Assembly (NCBI GenBank): GCA_937922945.1
Contig: CAKZUP010000065.1
Coordinates: forward strand, 23,307 to 87,306
Length of the DNA: 64,000 bases
From: an uncultured Granulosicoccaceae bacterium
GTDB taxonomy: Bacteria > Pseudomonadota > Gammaproteobacteria > Granulosicoccales > Granulosicoccaceae
Direction: 5' to 3'
This document shows, piece after piece, positions 51,291-61,081 of this stretch. The position numbers and the translations under genes were made by a program. A model generated the notes under the pieces. That model saw nothing but the letters and a program-made list of their open reading frames with translations. It made no database searches and was not told the origin of the DNA. The number at the start of each line of letters is the position of its first letter. Positions within the stretch are counted from its first letter, which is position 1.

Positions 51291-53390
51291 TTGAAAAATG
51301 CAGAATCTGATCTGCTGGTTAACCGTTGGAACAGCGACCAGGTGCGAGGGATGAACGAGCCTGAGCTGTTGTTGTACCGTTCCAATATCCTTGGCGCCGA
51401 CAAACGAGTAACCAACTACGGTGGCGGCAATACGTCAGCCAAAGTGATGGAGAAAGACCCACTTAGTGGAAACCCTGTTGAGGTGCTTTGGGTAAAAGGA
51501 TCTGGCGGCGACATTGGTTCGATCAATATGGATGGGTTTGCCACGCTATACATGCAAAAGCTTGAGGCACTCAAGTCGCTTTATCGTGGCGATCAGTATG
51601 AAGACGAAATGGTTGCGTACTTGTCTCACTGCACATTTAATTTGAATTCGCGTGCTGCGTCTATTGATACGCCACTGCATGCCTATGTCCCGAAAAAACA
51701 CGTTGATCATGTTCATGCTGATGCCATTATCGCTATAGCTGCGTCCAGCAACTCGAAAGAATTAACTCAAGAAATATTTGGCGAACGCATTGGATGGTTA
51801 CCGTGGAAGAGGCCCGGTTACGAGTTAGGGCTGTGGTTGGAGAAGTTTTGTCACGACAATCCGCAGGCCGATGGTGTGGTGCTTGCCAGTCACGGTTTAT
51901 TTACCTGGGCTGATACCGCGAAAGAGTGTTACGACATAACAATTGATGTCATCAATACCGCAACTGCATGGCTTGCAAACAAAACTGATGGCAAAGCGGC
52001 GTTTGGCGGGCCAAGGTACGAAAGCCTCGATGCGGACTCTCGCCGAGCGGTCGCAGCACAGTTAATGCCAGCTATACGAGGTTTTGTCTCGGACAATCAG
52101 CATATGGTTGGGCACTTCATGGATAGCGAAGCTGTGTTGGAGTTTGTGAATGCACAGCAAATGGAGCCGCTCGCAGCTTTAGGCACGTCGTGCCCCGATC
52201 ATTTTCTACGCACCAAGATTCGTCCGTTGGTGGTGCCGTTCGATCCCGTTGCCAATAATATCGATGCTGTCTTGCAGGAGCTTCCTGCAAAAATAGAAGC
52301 CTACCGCGAAGACTATGCGGCTTACTACAATCGATGCAAACACGGAAACTCCCCGGCAATTCGCGATCCGAACGCCGTTGTCTATCTTGTGCCCGGTGTC
52401 GGCATGATTACGTTTGCCAAAGATAAAGCCACAGCGCGAATCTCCGGTGAATTCTATGTCAACGCCATCAACGTGATGCGCGGTGCATCTGGCGTTAGCG
52501 AGTATGTCGGGCTGCCTGAACAGGAAGCCTTTGATATCGAGTATTGGCTTTTGGAAGAGGCCAAACTGCAGCGCATGCCCAAACCTAAATCACTCGCCGG
52601 TCGTGTCGCGCTGGTTACCGGTGGCGCCGGGGGTATTGGATCATCTACAGCGGAACGATTGCTCGCAGAAGGTTGCTGCGTGATGTTGGCTGACATTAAT
52701 GAGGACGGTCTGCAGCAAACAGCCGAGAATCTGGCAGCGCGTTCAGGTGCTGATGTAGTGCGCACGGTGCAGATGAATGTGACCGATGAACAGGCTGTGG
52801 CAGCAGCGATGGCTGACACGGCTGTCGAATTCGGTGGAGTTGATATTCTGATATCCAATGCAGGTATTGCGTCCTCGGCGCCGATTGAAGACACGACGCT
52901 TGAGCTTTGGAACAAGAATATGGATATATTGAGCACCGGCTACTTTTTGGCTTCGCGTGAGACATTCAAATTAATGCGAGCACAAAATCTGGGCGGTTCA
53001 ATTATTTTCATTGGCTCCAAAAATGCATTAGCGGCGAGCCCGAATGCTGCGGCTTATTGCACAGCCAAAGCTGCGGAGATACACCTTGCGCGCTGTCTTG
53101 CACTTGAAGGGGCAGATGTTGGCGTGCGTGTTAACGTGGTTAATCCGGACGCCGTCTTGCGAGGATCTAAAATCTGGGAAGGTGAGTGGTTGGATCAACG
53201 AGCTGATACCTATGGTACCGACAAAGAAGGCCTTGAGGAGATGTACCGACAACGTTCCATGCTGAAGCGCTCGGTATATCCCGAAGATATAGCCGAGGCC
53301 GTTTATTTTTTTGCAGCCGATACGTCTGCGAAGTCAACCGGCAACATCATCAACGTAGATGCGGGCAATAAGGAAGCCTTCACTCGATGA
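51291..53390 (+). CDS. rhaD: Bifunctional rhamnulose-1-phosphate aldolase / lactaldehyde dehydrogenase
   Basis: A 699-residue fusion: residues 1 to about 420 are a class II aldolase/adducin-type domain that splits rhamnulose-1-phosphate, and about 435-699 are a short-chain dehydrogenase with VTGGAGGIGSSTAERL and the catalytic YCTAK, which handles L-lactaldehyde. The same fusion is known as RhaD of Rhizobium. I favour the TTG at 51291, eight bases after AGGAG; in-frame GTG 51255 and ATG 51273 upstream are possible. Confidence 0.9.
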   Translation: MKNAESDLLVNRWNSDQVRGMNEPELLLYRSNILGADKRVTNYGGGNTSAKVMEKDPLSGNPVEVLWVKGSGGDIGSINMDGFATLYMQKLEALKSLYRGDQYEDEMVAYLSHCTFNLNSRAASIDTPLHAYVPKKHVDHVHADAIIAIAASSNSKELTQEIFGERIGWLPWKRPGYELGLWLEKFCHDNPQADGVVLASHGLFTWADTAKECYDITIDVINTATAWLANKTDGKAAFGGPRYESLDADSRRAVAAQLMPAIRGFVSDNQHMVGHFMDSEAVLEFVNAQQMEPLAALGTSCPDHFLRTKIRPLVVPFDPVANNIDAVLQELPAKIEAYREDYAAYYNRCKHGNSPAIRDPNAVVYLVPGVGMITFAKDKATARISGEFYVNAINVMRGASGVSEYVGLPEQEAFDIEYWLLEEAKLQRMPKPKSLAGRVALVTGGAGGIGSSTAERLLAEGCCVMLADINEDGLQQTAENLAARSGADVVRTVQMNVTDEQAVAAAMADTAVEFGGVDILISNAGIASSAPIEDTTLELWNKNMDILSTGYFLASRETFKLMRAQNLGGSIIFIGSKNALAASPNAAAYCTAKAAEIHLARCLALEGADVGVRVNVVNPDAVLRGSKIWEGEWLDQRADTYGTDKEGLEEMYRQRSMLKRSVYPEDIAEAVYFFAADTSAKSTGNIINVDAGNKEAFTR

Positions 53391-53409
53391 CAATGACAGG
53401 AGAACGTCT

Positions 53410-54657
53410 TTGACGACTAAACAGTATTCACTGGCACGTGAGATGTTCTCAGAGTGGCAAATTGATACCGAAGCGGCTATTGCAGCGTTAAGTGATATCT
53501 CAATTTCGATGCATTGCTGGCAAGGTGATGATGTCGTAGGATTTGAGAAAAATTCGGGTACATCCGGTGGCGGGATACAGGCAACTGGTAATCATCCGGG
53601 TAGGGCGCGCACACCGGATGAATTGCGCGCAGACTTGGAGAGTGCATTTTCGTTGATTCCTGGTTCCCATCGTCTCAACCTACATGCAATGTACTTTGAT
53701 ACGGATGAATCACCGGACCGGGATGCGATTGAATATCACCATTTTGAACCCTGGGTTGATTGGGCCAGGGAGCAGAAGATTGGCCTGGACTTCAACCCGA
53801 CGTTTTTCGCGCACGCCAAAGCCGACGATAACCTGACTTTGTCTCATCCTGATAAGGGCATTCGGGATTTCTGGATTGAGCATGGCAAACGTTCTCGTGA
53901 AATAGCTGCGCGTTTCGGTGCTGAATTGCAGTCGCCTTGCATTAACAATATCTGGGTACCCGACGGCTATAAGGATATTCCGATCGATCGGATGGCAGCC
54001 CGCGAACGTCTCGAAGACTCATTAAACGAGATGCTAACACCGCTGCATGATAAGTCTCATATGCTCGATGCGGTGGAAAGCAAACTCTTTGGTATCGGTG
54101 TTGAAGCATGCACGGTTGGTAGTCACGAATTCTATTTTGGCTATGCCATTAGAAAAGGCACGTTATTGTGTCTGGACATGGGGCACTTCCATCCCACCGA
54201 AAACATCGCCGATAAATTGTCCGCCTGTGCATTGTCACTAGATGAAATTCTGTTGCATGTGTCACGCCCCATGCGATGGGACAGTGACCATGTCATTTTG
54301 TTGAATGATGATATACAGGCCATGGCCAATGAATTAGTGAGCGCCAATCTGCTTGGCCGCACTCACATCGGCCTGGATTTTTTTGATGCAACAATCAGCC
54401 GCACAGCCGCGTGGGTTATTGGGACGCGTAATATGCAAAAGGCATTATTGCGTGCACTGTTAATGCCTCTGGACAAGCTTCGGCAGGCAGAGAACGCATT
54501 GGATTTTACGACTCGTCTAACCGTTACAGAAGAACTGAAGGATTTGCCCTACGGTTCTGTATGGAATGAGTTCTGCGCACGTTCAGATGTTCCAGCGGGT
54601 CGAGAACTAATTGCGTCACTTGATAACTATCAGCGGGGGGTATCGGTTCGAGGTTAG
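53410..54657 (+). CDS. rhaI: L-rhamnose isomerase, Rhizobium type
   Basis: RhaI converts L-rhamnose to L-rhamnulose. The 415-residue protein is a metal-dependent TIM-barrel isomerase related to xylose isomerase; HCWQGDDVVGFE, HAMYFD, DFNPTFFAH and CLDMGHFHPTE carry the likely metal ligands. The start is best placed at TTG 53410 behind AGGAG, in a leader almost identical to that of rhaD; an upstream frame start lies within rhaD. Confidence 0.9.
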   Translation: MTTKQYSLAREMFSEWQIDTEAAIAALSDISISMHCWQGDDVVGFEKNSGTSGGGIQATGNHPGRARTPDELRADLESAFSLIPGSHRLNLHAMYFDTDESPDRDAIEYHHFEPWVDWAREQKIGLDFNPTFFAHAKADDNLTLSHPDKGIRDFWIEHGKRSREIAARFGAELQSPCINNIWVPDGYKDIPIDRMAARERLEDSLNEMLTPLHDKSHMLDAVESKLFGIGVEACTVGSHEFYFGYAIRKGTLLCLDMGHFHPTENIADKLSACALSLDEILLHVSRPMRWDSDHVILLNDDIQAMANELVSANLLGRTHIGLDFFDATISRTAAWVIGTRNMQKALLRALLMPLDKLRQAENALDFTTRLTVTEELKDLPYGSVWNEFCARSDVPAGRELIASLDNYQRGVSVRG

Positions 54658-54759
54658 ATGAATGATTCGTGGTTAGATAAATGAAATGATCCGATCGGGT
54701 GCGCGAGGGTCGGTTGTATGCCCTGGTAGCTATAACGCCACCTTTAGAATTTTCTGTCG

Positions 54760-55800
54760 TCAATTCTGATTGCGACCAGAATCGATTGCGCTCTGGATTG
54801 TCCATGTTGCCGTTTTTCGCTGGATGACTTTTGACTTGGTTTCAACACGACGTTTAGGTGACTTGGGGTTTTTGATTCTGTTGCGCGCCAAATCCACTGC
54901 TTCAAGTAGCATCACAGCCATAGGTTGTCGGACAGATGTCAGTTGATAGGCACGATACGCAGCGGTCGCTTCATCATCGAAGCCGACTACCTGAATCGTG
55001 TCAGGTACGGCAATACCTTTGCTATAACGCAATGCATCCATAACACCGAACGCCATGGTATCAGTTGCGGCAAAAATCGCATCCAGATTCGGATTCAGAT
55101 CCAATAGCTCAAGTGCAGCATCGTAACCCCCTTGATACGTAAAATCACAGTAAATCTTACTGGGCTTCGCAAGGCCAGCCTGAACACAACCAGCACTGAA
55201 GCCCTGGAATCGTAATCGACTGACAAAACCAGATTCCGGGCCGTAGATATAAGCGGCGTTTTGCACACCCGTTGACGCCAGGCCGAGCGCGATTGCGAAC
55301 GACACGCCTTCGTTGTCCGAAAACACTTCGTCGACCAACATAGAATCGGTTTGGCGATTGACTAGACACAAAGCCACACCAGACTTTGCGCATTGTTCAG
55401 CTGCGGTGTTGGAGAGGACACTGGAACAGATGATCGCATCAACCTGGTAGTCGAGCAGGGTAGCAATGGCCTCATCGGCCAGTGAATCTGCGTCGACCAC
55501 TTGCAACAAAACACCGCCACCCGATTCACGCAGAATCTCGGTTATGCCAGTTAGTGCAGCAGCGTAACTTTGCTGCGAGTGCCGATTGATGATCATGCCG
55601 ATCAGGCCTGATTGACCCTTGCCTAGCGAGCGCGCAATGGCATTCGGTCGGTATCCCAGTTCATCAGCAGCAGCACGGATTTTGTCCCGCATCTTCTGCG
55701 AGACACTACCGTCCTCACTAAATGCCCTTGATACAGCAGACTGACTCACACCAGCAAGCTGGGCGACGTCGTATGACGTTTTACGGCGTGTTGCAGACAT
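54760..55800 (-). CDS. LacI-family transcriptional regulator
   Basis: A 346-residue regulator with N-terminal helix-turn-helix YDVAQLAGVSQSAVSRAF and a periplasmic-binding-protein-like effector domain (GLIGMIINRHSQ, FDDEATAAY). It is divergent from the ABC transporter at 55904-60061 with a 16-base palindrome between them, so it very probably controls that transporter in response to its sugar. Effector unknown. Confidence 0.9.
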   Translation of the reverse strand: MSATRRKTSYDVAQLAGVSQSAVSRAFSEDGSVSQKMRDKIRAAADELGYRPNAIARSLGKGQSGLIGMIINRHSQQSYAAALTGITEILRESGGGVLLQVVDADSLADEAIATLLDYQVDAIICSSVLSNTAAEQCAKSGVALCLVNRQTDSMLVDEVFSDNEGVSFAIALGLASTGVQNAAYIYGPESGFVSRLRFQGFSAGCVQAGLAKPSKIYCDFTYQGGYDAALELLDLNPNLDAIFAATDTMAFGVMDALRYSKGIAVPDTIQVVGFDDEATAAYRAYQLTSVRQPMAVMLLEAVDLARNRIKNPKSPKRRVETKSKVIQRKTATWTIQSAIDSGRNQN

Positions 55801-55843
55801 ATTTATTGGTCAAACTCCACATAACTATTACTTTAAAGCTTTT

Positions 55844-55859
55844 TTGCATCCGGATGCAA
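55844..55859. promoter_or_regulatory. Palindromic LacI-type operator
   Basis: TTGCATCCGGATGCAA is a perfect 16-base palindrome with the central CG typical of LacI-family operators, 44 bases from the regulator start and 44 before the transporter start. An AGGAG ribosome site precedes ATG 55904. Confidence 0.82.
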
Positions 55860-55903
55860 TTTACGGTATTGTCGAATGCGTTGTACCCTACAGGAGAAAT
55901 AGT

Positions 55904-57226
55904 ATGCGTTCGATTGTCTCGCGTGGTCTCACAGCCACCTTAACAGCAGCAGCCCTGACTCTTGCAAGCTCAGCGGCCATTGCGGAAAAATATAATCTTA
56001 AAGATGGTAAACCCTTTGAGGGAACCAAGCTAAACATCTTGTCCGTGGTAACGCCACAATTTGATGGGCTGATGTTGCGTGATTCCGAGTTCACTGAACT
56101 GACCGGCATCGAAACCGAATGGACGTTCATACCGTTCGGCTCACTACAGGAAAAGATAACAGCGGAAGGTGTAGCCGCTAATGGCAGTTACGATGTCGTG
56201 AATTATCTGGACAGCTGGGGTCCACCCAATTCGCATTGGTTGGTACCGATTGATGATCGCCTGGCAGAGGACGGTATCTCAATGGATCGTTATCCAGCCG
56301 CGTTTGCAAAATCGGCGCAGTTTGAAGGCAAAACATTAGGTTTTCCATTGCGTGCGCATGCGCAACTCATGTTCTACCGCAAAGATCTCATACCGGAGCC
56401 ACCCAAAACCTGGGATGACGTCATTCGCATTGGTAAGGAACTCAAGGCCAGTGGCAACGATATTGAACCCTTAGCGCTTTATTATAACAACGATGGCAAT
56501 CGACAAAACTTGTTTATATGGCTGAATTTTCTTTGGGCCGCGGGTGCTGAGGTGTTTGATGATGATGGAAAACCTGCGTGGAATTCAGAGGCAGGGTTGA
56601 AGGCGACAGAAGATTACATTGCCTTACACACCACTGAAAAAGTCACCAATTCTGCATCACTGTCCTTCGTTGAACAAGACGCTCGACAATCCTTCATGCA
56701 AGGAAAATCGGCAATGATTCCGGTTTGGTGGTGGGCGTATTCATCGATGATTAACCCCGATTCATCCGTACTCACAGCAGACCAAGTGGGTTTTACCGGG
56801 ATGCCATCCTATGAAGGCGAGACCGTAACCTACGCGATCTCCATGCCCTTTTCGATATCGTCCTATTCCAAAAATCAGGATGCGGCATGGGAGTTTTTGA
56901 AGTGGTTATCCAACCCGGAAATGGATAAAGCCAATGCCACAGTTCGCGAAGTTGCCGGTAAACCTATCGTCAATAATGTGGTCACCCACATCAGCAGCTT
57001 AAAAGACCCAGAGGTCAATGCCGCAAACGCGAACATTCAGCAAGCAGCCTGGGAGTCGTTGGCCAATTCAGACATCATGCCGCAAATTCCAGAGTGGCCG
57101 GAAGTCGGCGATGTACTTTCCAGCGCCATCGCTGAAGCGGCCGGTGGCGGAGATACCCGTGCGCTGATGAATGCTGCCGCAGAGCAAGCGACGAAAATAC
57201 TGAAGCGCGCTGGCCGCATTGATTAG
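55904..57226 (+). CDS. Sugar ABC transporter substrate-binding protein (family 1)
   Basis: A 440-residue MalE-type binding protein with a signal peptide ending near residue 28 (SSAAIAEKYN). Family features include VVTPQFDGL and PLRAHAQLMFYRKDLIPEPPKTWDD, where the ligand cleft lies. The start at ATG 55904 has AGGAG eight bases upstream; a frame start at 55844 lies inside the operator. Substrate not predictable from sequence; an oligosaccharide or glycoside is likely. Confidence 0.9.
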   Translation: MRSIVSRGLTATLTAAALTLASSAAIAEKYNLKDGKPFEGTKLNILSVVTPQFDGLMLRDSEFTELTGIETEWTFIPFGSLQEKITAEGVAANGSYDVVNYLDSWGPPNSHWLVPIDDRLAEDGISMDRYPAAFAKSAQFEGKTLGFPLRAHAQLMFYRKDLIPEPPKTWDDVIRIGKELKASGNDIEPLALYYNNDGNRQNLFIWLNFLWAAGAEVFDDDGKPAWNSEAGLKATEDYIALHTTEKVTNSASLSFVEQDARQSFMQGKSAMIPVWWWAYSSMINPDSSVLTADQVGFTGMPSYEGETVTYAISMPFSISSYSKNQDAAWEFLKWLSNPEMDKANATVREVAGKPIVNNVVTHISSLKDPEVNAANANIQQAAWESLANSDIMPQIPEWPEVGDVLSSAIAEAAGGGDTRALMNAAAEQATKILKRAGRID

Positions 57227-57241
57227 TTATCAATAAGTGAC

Positions 57242-57274
57242 CTACAAGGTGAAACATTCGGATTCACCTTGTAG
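57242..57274 (+). other. Stem-loop between binding protein and permease genes
   Basis: CTACAAGGTGAA (57242-57253) pairs perfectly with TTCACCTTGTAG (57263-57274) around a nine-base loop. Its place after a binding-protein gene matches the hairpins that keep such messages more abundant than those of the permeases. No U-run follows. It covers the alternative GTG start at 57274. Confidence 0.75.
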
Positions 57275-57291
57275 TGCCACCCAAGCCAACC

Positions 57292-58173
57292 ATGCGTGAT
57301 AAGCATCTTAAGTATGTTCTTGTGGCCCCAGCCGTGCTGGTGGTTTTCGCGACGGCCATTTGGCCATTACTGGAATCACTCCGCTATTCGTTTTATGCCG
57401 GGCGATTGTCGCGCCCTGATTTTCCGCAAGCATTTATTGGTCTCGAGAATTACACCTGGGCATTTTTAGAAGAGCCTGCTTTTTGGAATTCCTTGTGGGT
57501 AACGCTGCTATTTACACTGATTACTGTGTTCCTGACCACGTTCTTTGCGTTGGCGTTTGCTTTGTTGTTAGCACCTGGTGGGCGATTCCGAGTGGGAATC
57601 CAATCATTACTTATTTTACCCTTCGCCATGAGCCCTGCACTGATCGGCGTCTCTTTTCGGTTTATGTTTAATCCAGAGTTTGGATTGTTTGACGCGTTTT
57701 TTGGCGCGATTATTCCAGGCGTTGCCGACATTGCCTGGTTGTCAGATCCCACATTGGCATTCTGGGTCATCGTCATGGCAGATGTCTGGGGTTGGATTCC
57801 GTTCCTAACATTGGTGCTTATTGGCGGGTTGGCATCCATACCGCGGGAGACGTTGGAAGCAGGGCAGGTTGATGGTGCATCGGGGCTAAGGATTCTGTGC
57901 GATATCACGATACCGCAACTAAAGCCAGTACTCGCAGTGGTCATCATTCTAAAAGCGATCTTTTCTTTGAAGACGTTCGACTTGGTTTATATGTTGACTA
58001 ATGGTGGCCCGGGCGACGCCACGCAGACCTTGTCTCACTACGTTTATTTCAATGGTTTCAAGTATTCGAATATTGGTTATTCAGCGGCCGTTGCGTGGCT
58101 AATGGTTATCCCGATGGTTCTGCTGACCTACGCGTATGCGCGTCTCGTGTTTGCAAAGGAGTCGTCGGACTGA
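57292..58173 (+). CDS. Sugar ABC transporter permease, MalF type
   Basis: A 293-residue, six-helix permease with the EAA loop motif (ETLEAGQVDGASGLRILCDITIPQLKP, read as separate parts around the conserved E-x3-DGA and G). ATG 57292 gives the usual short N terminus MRDKHLKYVLVAPAV; GTG 57274 is less likely because it lies in a hairpin. It shares one base with the next permease in a TGATG junction. Confidence 0.9.
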   Translation: MRDKHLKYVLVAPAVLVVFATAIWPLLESLRYSFYAGRLSRPDFPQAFIGLENYTWAFLEEPAFWNSLWVTLLFTLITVFLTTFFALAFALLLAPGGRFRVGIQSLLILPFAMSPALIGVSFRFMFNPEFGLFDAFFGAIIPGVADIAWLSDPTLAFWVIVMADVWGWIPFLTLVLIGGLASIPRETLEAGQVDGASGLRILCDITIPQLKPVLAVVIILKAIFSLKTFDLVYMLTNGGPGDATQTLSHYVYFNGFKYSNIGYSAAVAWLMVIPMVLLTYAYARLVFAKESSD

Positions 58174-59006
58174 TGGCTCTGACAGGCAGGCAGAAAAAAC
58201 TTATCTGGAATAGTATTCAGATTGTGCTGATTCTGATTTTTACATTAATCATGCTTGTCCCGATTGCATGGATTGCACTTGCCGCATTCAAGCAGCACGT
58301 CGATGTTTATCAACTGAAATTGTTTTTCACACCAACGTGGGAAAATTTTAGAATCGTATTCGAAAAGCCTTATGAGCTGGGTGAAAAGTTGAAAAATTCG
58401 ACAATAGTGGCAACCGCCACTGTATTGATAGCCATCCCCATAGCTACATGCGCTGCCTATTCATTCTCGCGTTTTGAATTACGTGGTCGTACGCTATTGC
58501 TTGTGCTCATTCTGGCTACCCAGTTCGTACCCGCAGTTGTCATCGTACTGCCCTTTTTTGTCATGTTCCGCGATCTTGGGTTACTCGATACCTTACAAGG
58601 ACTCGTGCTCATCAACACAGCCATCGTCATGCCATTTGCCATCTGGATGATCAAAGGATTTATTGATGGCATACCCATCGATACCGAAGAGGCGGCCCTT
58701 GTTGATGGCTCTACCAGAATGCAGGTTATTCGTAATATCGTGCTGCCAATGGCCGCCCCAGGGTTGGTTACTGCCGGTATCTTTTGTTTTATTATTGCCT
58801 GGAACGAATTTTTGTTTGCGTTGATATTGACTAACAGAGAAGCTGTGACCTTACCAGTCGGGTTAGCATTGTTTAAAGCTGAAGAAGGCGATCTTTGGAA
58901 TCTGCTGGCAGCGGCAGGGATAATAATCATGGTACCCATGTTCATATTGGCGTTGATTATTCGCAAGCATTTTGTACAGGGCATGACCATGGGAGCGGTG
59001 CGCTGA
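58173..59006 (+). CDS. Sugar ABC transporter permease, MalG type
   Basis: A 277-residue, six-helix permease with the EAA loop EEAALVDGSTRMQVIRNIVL. The start at ATG 58173 is set by the TGATG junction with the previous gene, and it ends in a second TGATG junction with the ATPase gene, a clean three-gene transporter operon. Confidence 0.9.
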   Translation: MALTGRQKKLIWNSIQIVLILIFTLIMLVPIAWIALAAFKQHVDVYQLKLFFTPTWENFRIVFEKPYELGEKLKNSTIVATATVLIAIPIATCAAYSFSRFELRGRTLLLVLILATQFVPAVVIVLPFFVMFRDLGLLDTLQGLVLINTAIVMPFAIWMIKGFIDGIPIDTEEAALVDGSTRMQVIRNIVLPMAAPGLVTAGIFCFIIAWNEFLFALILTNREAVTLPVGLALFKAEEGDLWNLLAAAGIIIMVPMFILALIIRKHFVQGMTMGAVR

Positions 59007-60061
59007 TGGCAGGTATATCGTTGGTCAACATCACCAAGCGGTGGGGCAGTTTTATCGGTGTTGATGATCAGTCTCTAGCTATTGAAGATAAGGAGTTTCT
59101 GGTTTTGCTGGGACCCTCCGGATGCGGCAAAACCACCACCATGCGCATGATTGCCGGGTTGGAAGAGCCAACTAGCGGAGATATTTATATTGGTGATCGA
59201 CGCGTCAACGACGACTTACCAAAAGATCGTGATGTTGCAATGGTGTTCCAGAACTATGGTCTTTATCCGCACATGTCGGTGGCTGATAATATCGCGTACC
59301 CACTCAAAGTGCGAGGCGTTGCCAAGACAGACATTCCTGAGCTAGTAAAAACCGCAGCACGGCAAGTAGAGTTGTTGGATTTTCTGGACAGAAAACCCAA
59401 AGCCTTATCCGGCGGTCAGCGTCAACGTGTGGCCTTGGCCCGCGCGATTGTGCGTACGCCACAGGTTTTTTTAATGGATGAACCCCTGTCGAATCTGGAT
59501 GCCAAGTTGCGTGTCACGATGCGCGCTGAATTAAAGAACCTCTCTCACCGTCTACAGATTACGACAGTTTATGTCACACACGATCAGATCGAGGCTATGA
59601 CCCTAGCTGATCGTGTTGCCGTTATGCATCAGGGTAGAATTCTTCAGCTAGGTACGCCTACGCAAATTTACAACGATCCGCAAAGTTTATTTGTTGCCGG
59701 TTTTATCGGGTCACCCGCCATGAACCTGATCGACGGAGAGATTCATGAAGGTGCGTTTTTTGCCAATGGCGTTCGCGTGGTAAACACGGCTATGCAGACG
59801 CAATCAAATGTCATTCTGGGCGTACGCCCTGAAGACATACAAGTTGTGCCTCAGGGTCAGGGTGACTTTGATGCTCCAGTGTTTGCATCAGAGAATACTG
59901 GAGAAAGTGTATTGATGACGGTACATGCCGGCAATCAGAAACTGACCGCAAAAGCCGATCGGTACGCTAATGCAAAAATCGATGAAATCATCGGCCTGAA
60001 GATCGATGGGTCACATATTTATCTGTTTGATAAAAAAACAGAAGCCAGAATAGACAACTGA
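59006..60061 (+). CDS. Sugar ABC transporter ATPase, MalK/UgpC type
   Basis: A 351-residue ATPase with Walker A GPSGCGKTT, Q-loop VFQNYGLYPHMS, signature LSGGQRQRVALARA and Walker B VFLMDEPLSNLD, followed by a C-terminal TOBE-like domain with GVRPEDIQV. This C-terminal domain marks the CUT1 oligosaccharide class. ATG 59006 is fixed by the TGATG junction. Confidence 0.92.
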   Translation: MAGISLVNITKRWGSFIGVDDQSLAIEDKEFLVLLGPSGCGKTTTMRMIAGLEEPTSGDIYIGDRRVNDDLPKDRDVAMVFQNYGLYPHMSVADNIAYPLKVRGVAKTDIPELVKTAARQVELLDFLDRKPKALSGGQRQRVALARAIVRTPQVFLMDEPLSNLDAKLRVTMRAELKNLSHRLQITTVYVTHDQIEAMTLADRVAVMHQGRILQLGTPTQIYNDPQSLFVAGFIGSPAMNLIDGEIHEGAFFANGVRVVNTAMQTQSNVILGVRPEDIQVVPQGQGDFDAPVFASENTGESVLMTVHAGNQKLTAKADRYANAKIDEIIGLKIDGSHIYLFDKKTEARIDN

Positions 60062-60105
60062 ATCATGACCGTATTATCGCGACAACGAAGCCTTGGCAAA
60101 TCTCC

Positions 60106-61077
60106 ATGACCCCGCTCGCTTTTGAAAAACGCATTGTGCGCTATGGCGATCTGATACCTTGCAAAACAGCGTTTATTGACGCGCACACGCCCGGATCGGA
60201 TAAGAAGGAGAATTTCACCATAATTGGTGGTGGCGTATCCGAAAGCCCCGATCAGCATGTGCATATAAAAGAGACCCCGGGTTTTAATATCGGTGCAGCA
60301 GGGCAACCGCCGGGTTGCAGGAATTCACTGCATTCACATCACACTGCCGAGGTGTTTTTTGTACTCAAAGGAACCTGGCGTTTCTTCTGGGGGCGTTACG
60401 GCACCGCAGGTGAAGTTGTACTAGAGGAGGGTGATCTATTCAATATTCCGACAGACATGTTCCGAGGCTTTGAGAACATTGGCAGCGACTACGGCATGAT
60501 CATGGCAATACTCGGTGGCGACGATGCGGGTGGTGGCGTTGTATGGGCTCCCGAAGTTATTCGTGATGCCAGTAATCATGGTCTGGTGCTTGCCTCAACC
60601 GGCGTACTCTACGATACAAAAAAAGGTGAGCAATTGCCTGCAGACGTTGCACCGATGGAACCGTTGAATGACATAGAGTTGGATAAGCTGGGTAACCCGA
60701 CAACCGATGACGTGGTTCCGCATTACGTCGCGCGTTACCGGCAACTGTGTCAAGCATCTGTTGATGCATCTGTTTCTGTTATTGGAATTAATGGATTGAT
60801 AAAAGACCGACCAGGATTCGAAATCGATTTCGTATCCCAGCTTTCCACAATTCCACAGAACTACACCACTGCACGTCATGAAATATTGATGCCGTTTCGC
60901 GGGCACTGGCGGATCGATTGGGATGGCGGCAGCGCGGTAATCAACCCGGGCGATACTTGCGCCGTTCCACCAGGTATGTCACGCAGCCTTTATCCTGCAA
61001 TGCCGGGAGAATCGGGGCTCTATCGCGTTCGCAATACGGATGATCCCGCAGGCCCGACACAATTGCCGCTTGACTAG
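60106..61077 (+). CDS. Two-cupin-domain protein
   Basis: A 323-residue bicupin. The first cupin (about 60-150) has the metal-site cluster H76, H78, H79 and E82 in NSLHSHHTAEVFFV; the second (about 255-315) lacks the HxH pair and is probably structural. It follows the transporter by 44 bases and precedes an alpha/beta hydrolase by four, so all may be one operon for a glycoside or aromatic sugar. Enzyme activity unknown; a dioxygenase or isomerase role is possible. Confidence 0.75.
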   Translation: MTPLAFEKRIVRYGDLIPCKTAFIDAHTPGSDKKENFTIIGGGVSESPDQHVHIKETPGFNIGAAGQPPGCRNSLHSHHTAEVFFVLKGTWRFFWGRYGTAGEVVLEEGDLFNIPTDMFRGFENIGSDYGMIMAILGGDDAGGGVVWAPEVIRDASNHGLVLASTGVLYDTKKGEQLPADVAPMEPLNDIELDKLGNPTTDDVVPHYVARYRQLCQASVDASVSVIGINGLIKDRPGFEIDFVSQLSTIPQNYTTARHEILMPFRGHWRIDWDGGSAVINPGDTCAVPPGMSRSLYPAMPGESGLYRVRNTDDPAGPTQLPLD

Positions 61078-61081
61078 CTCA

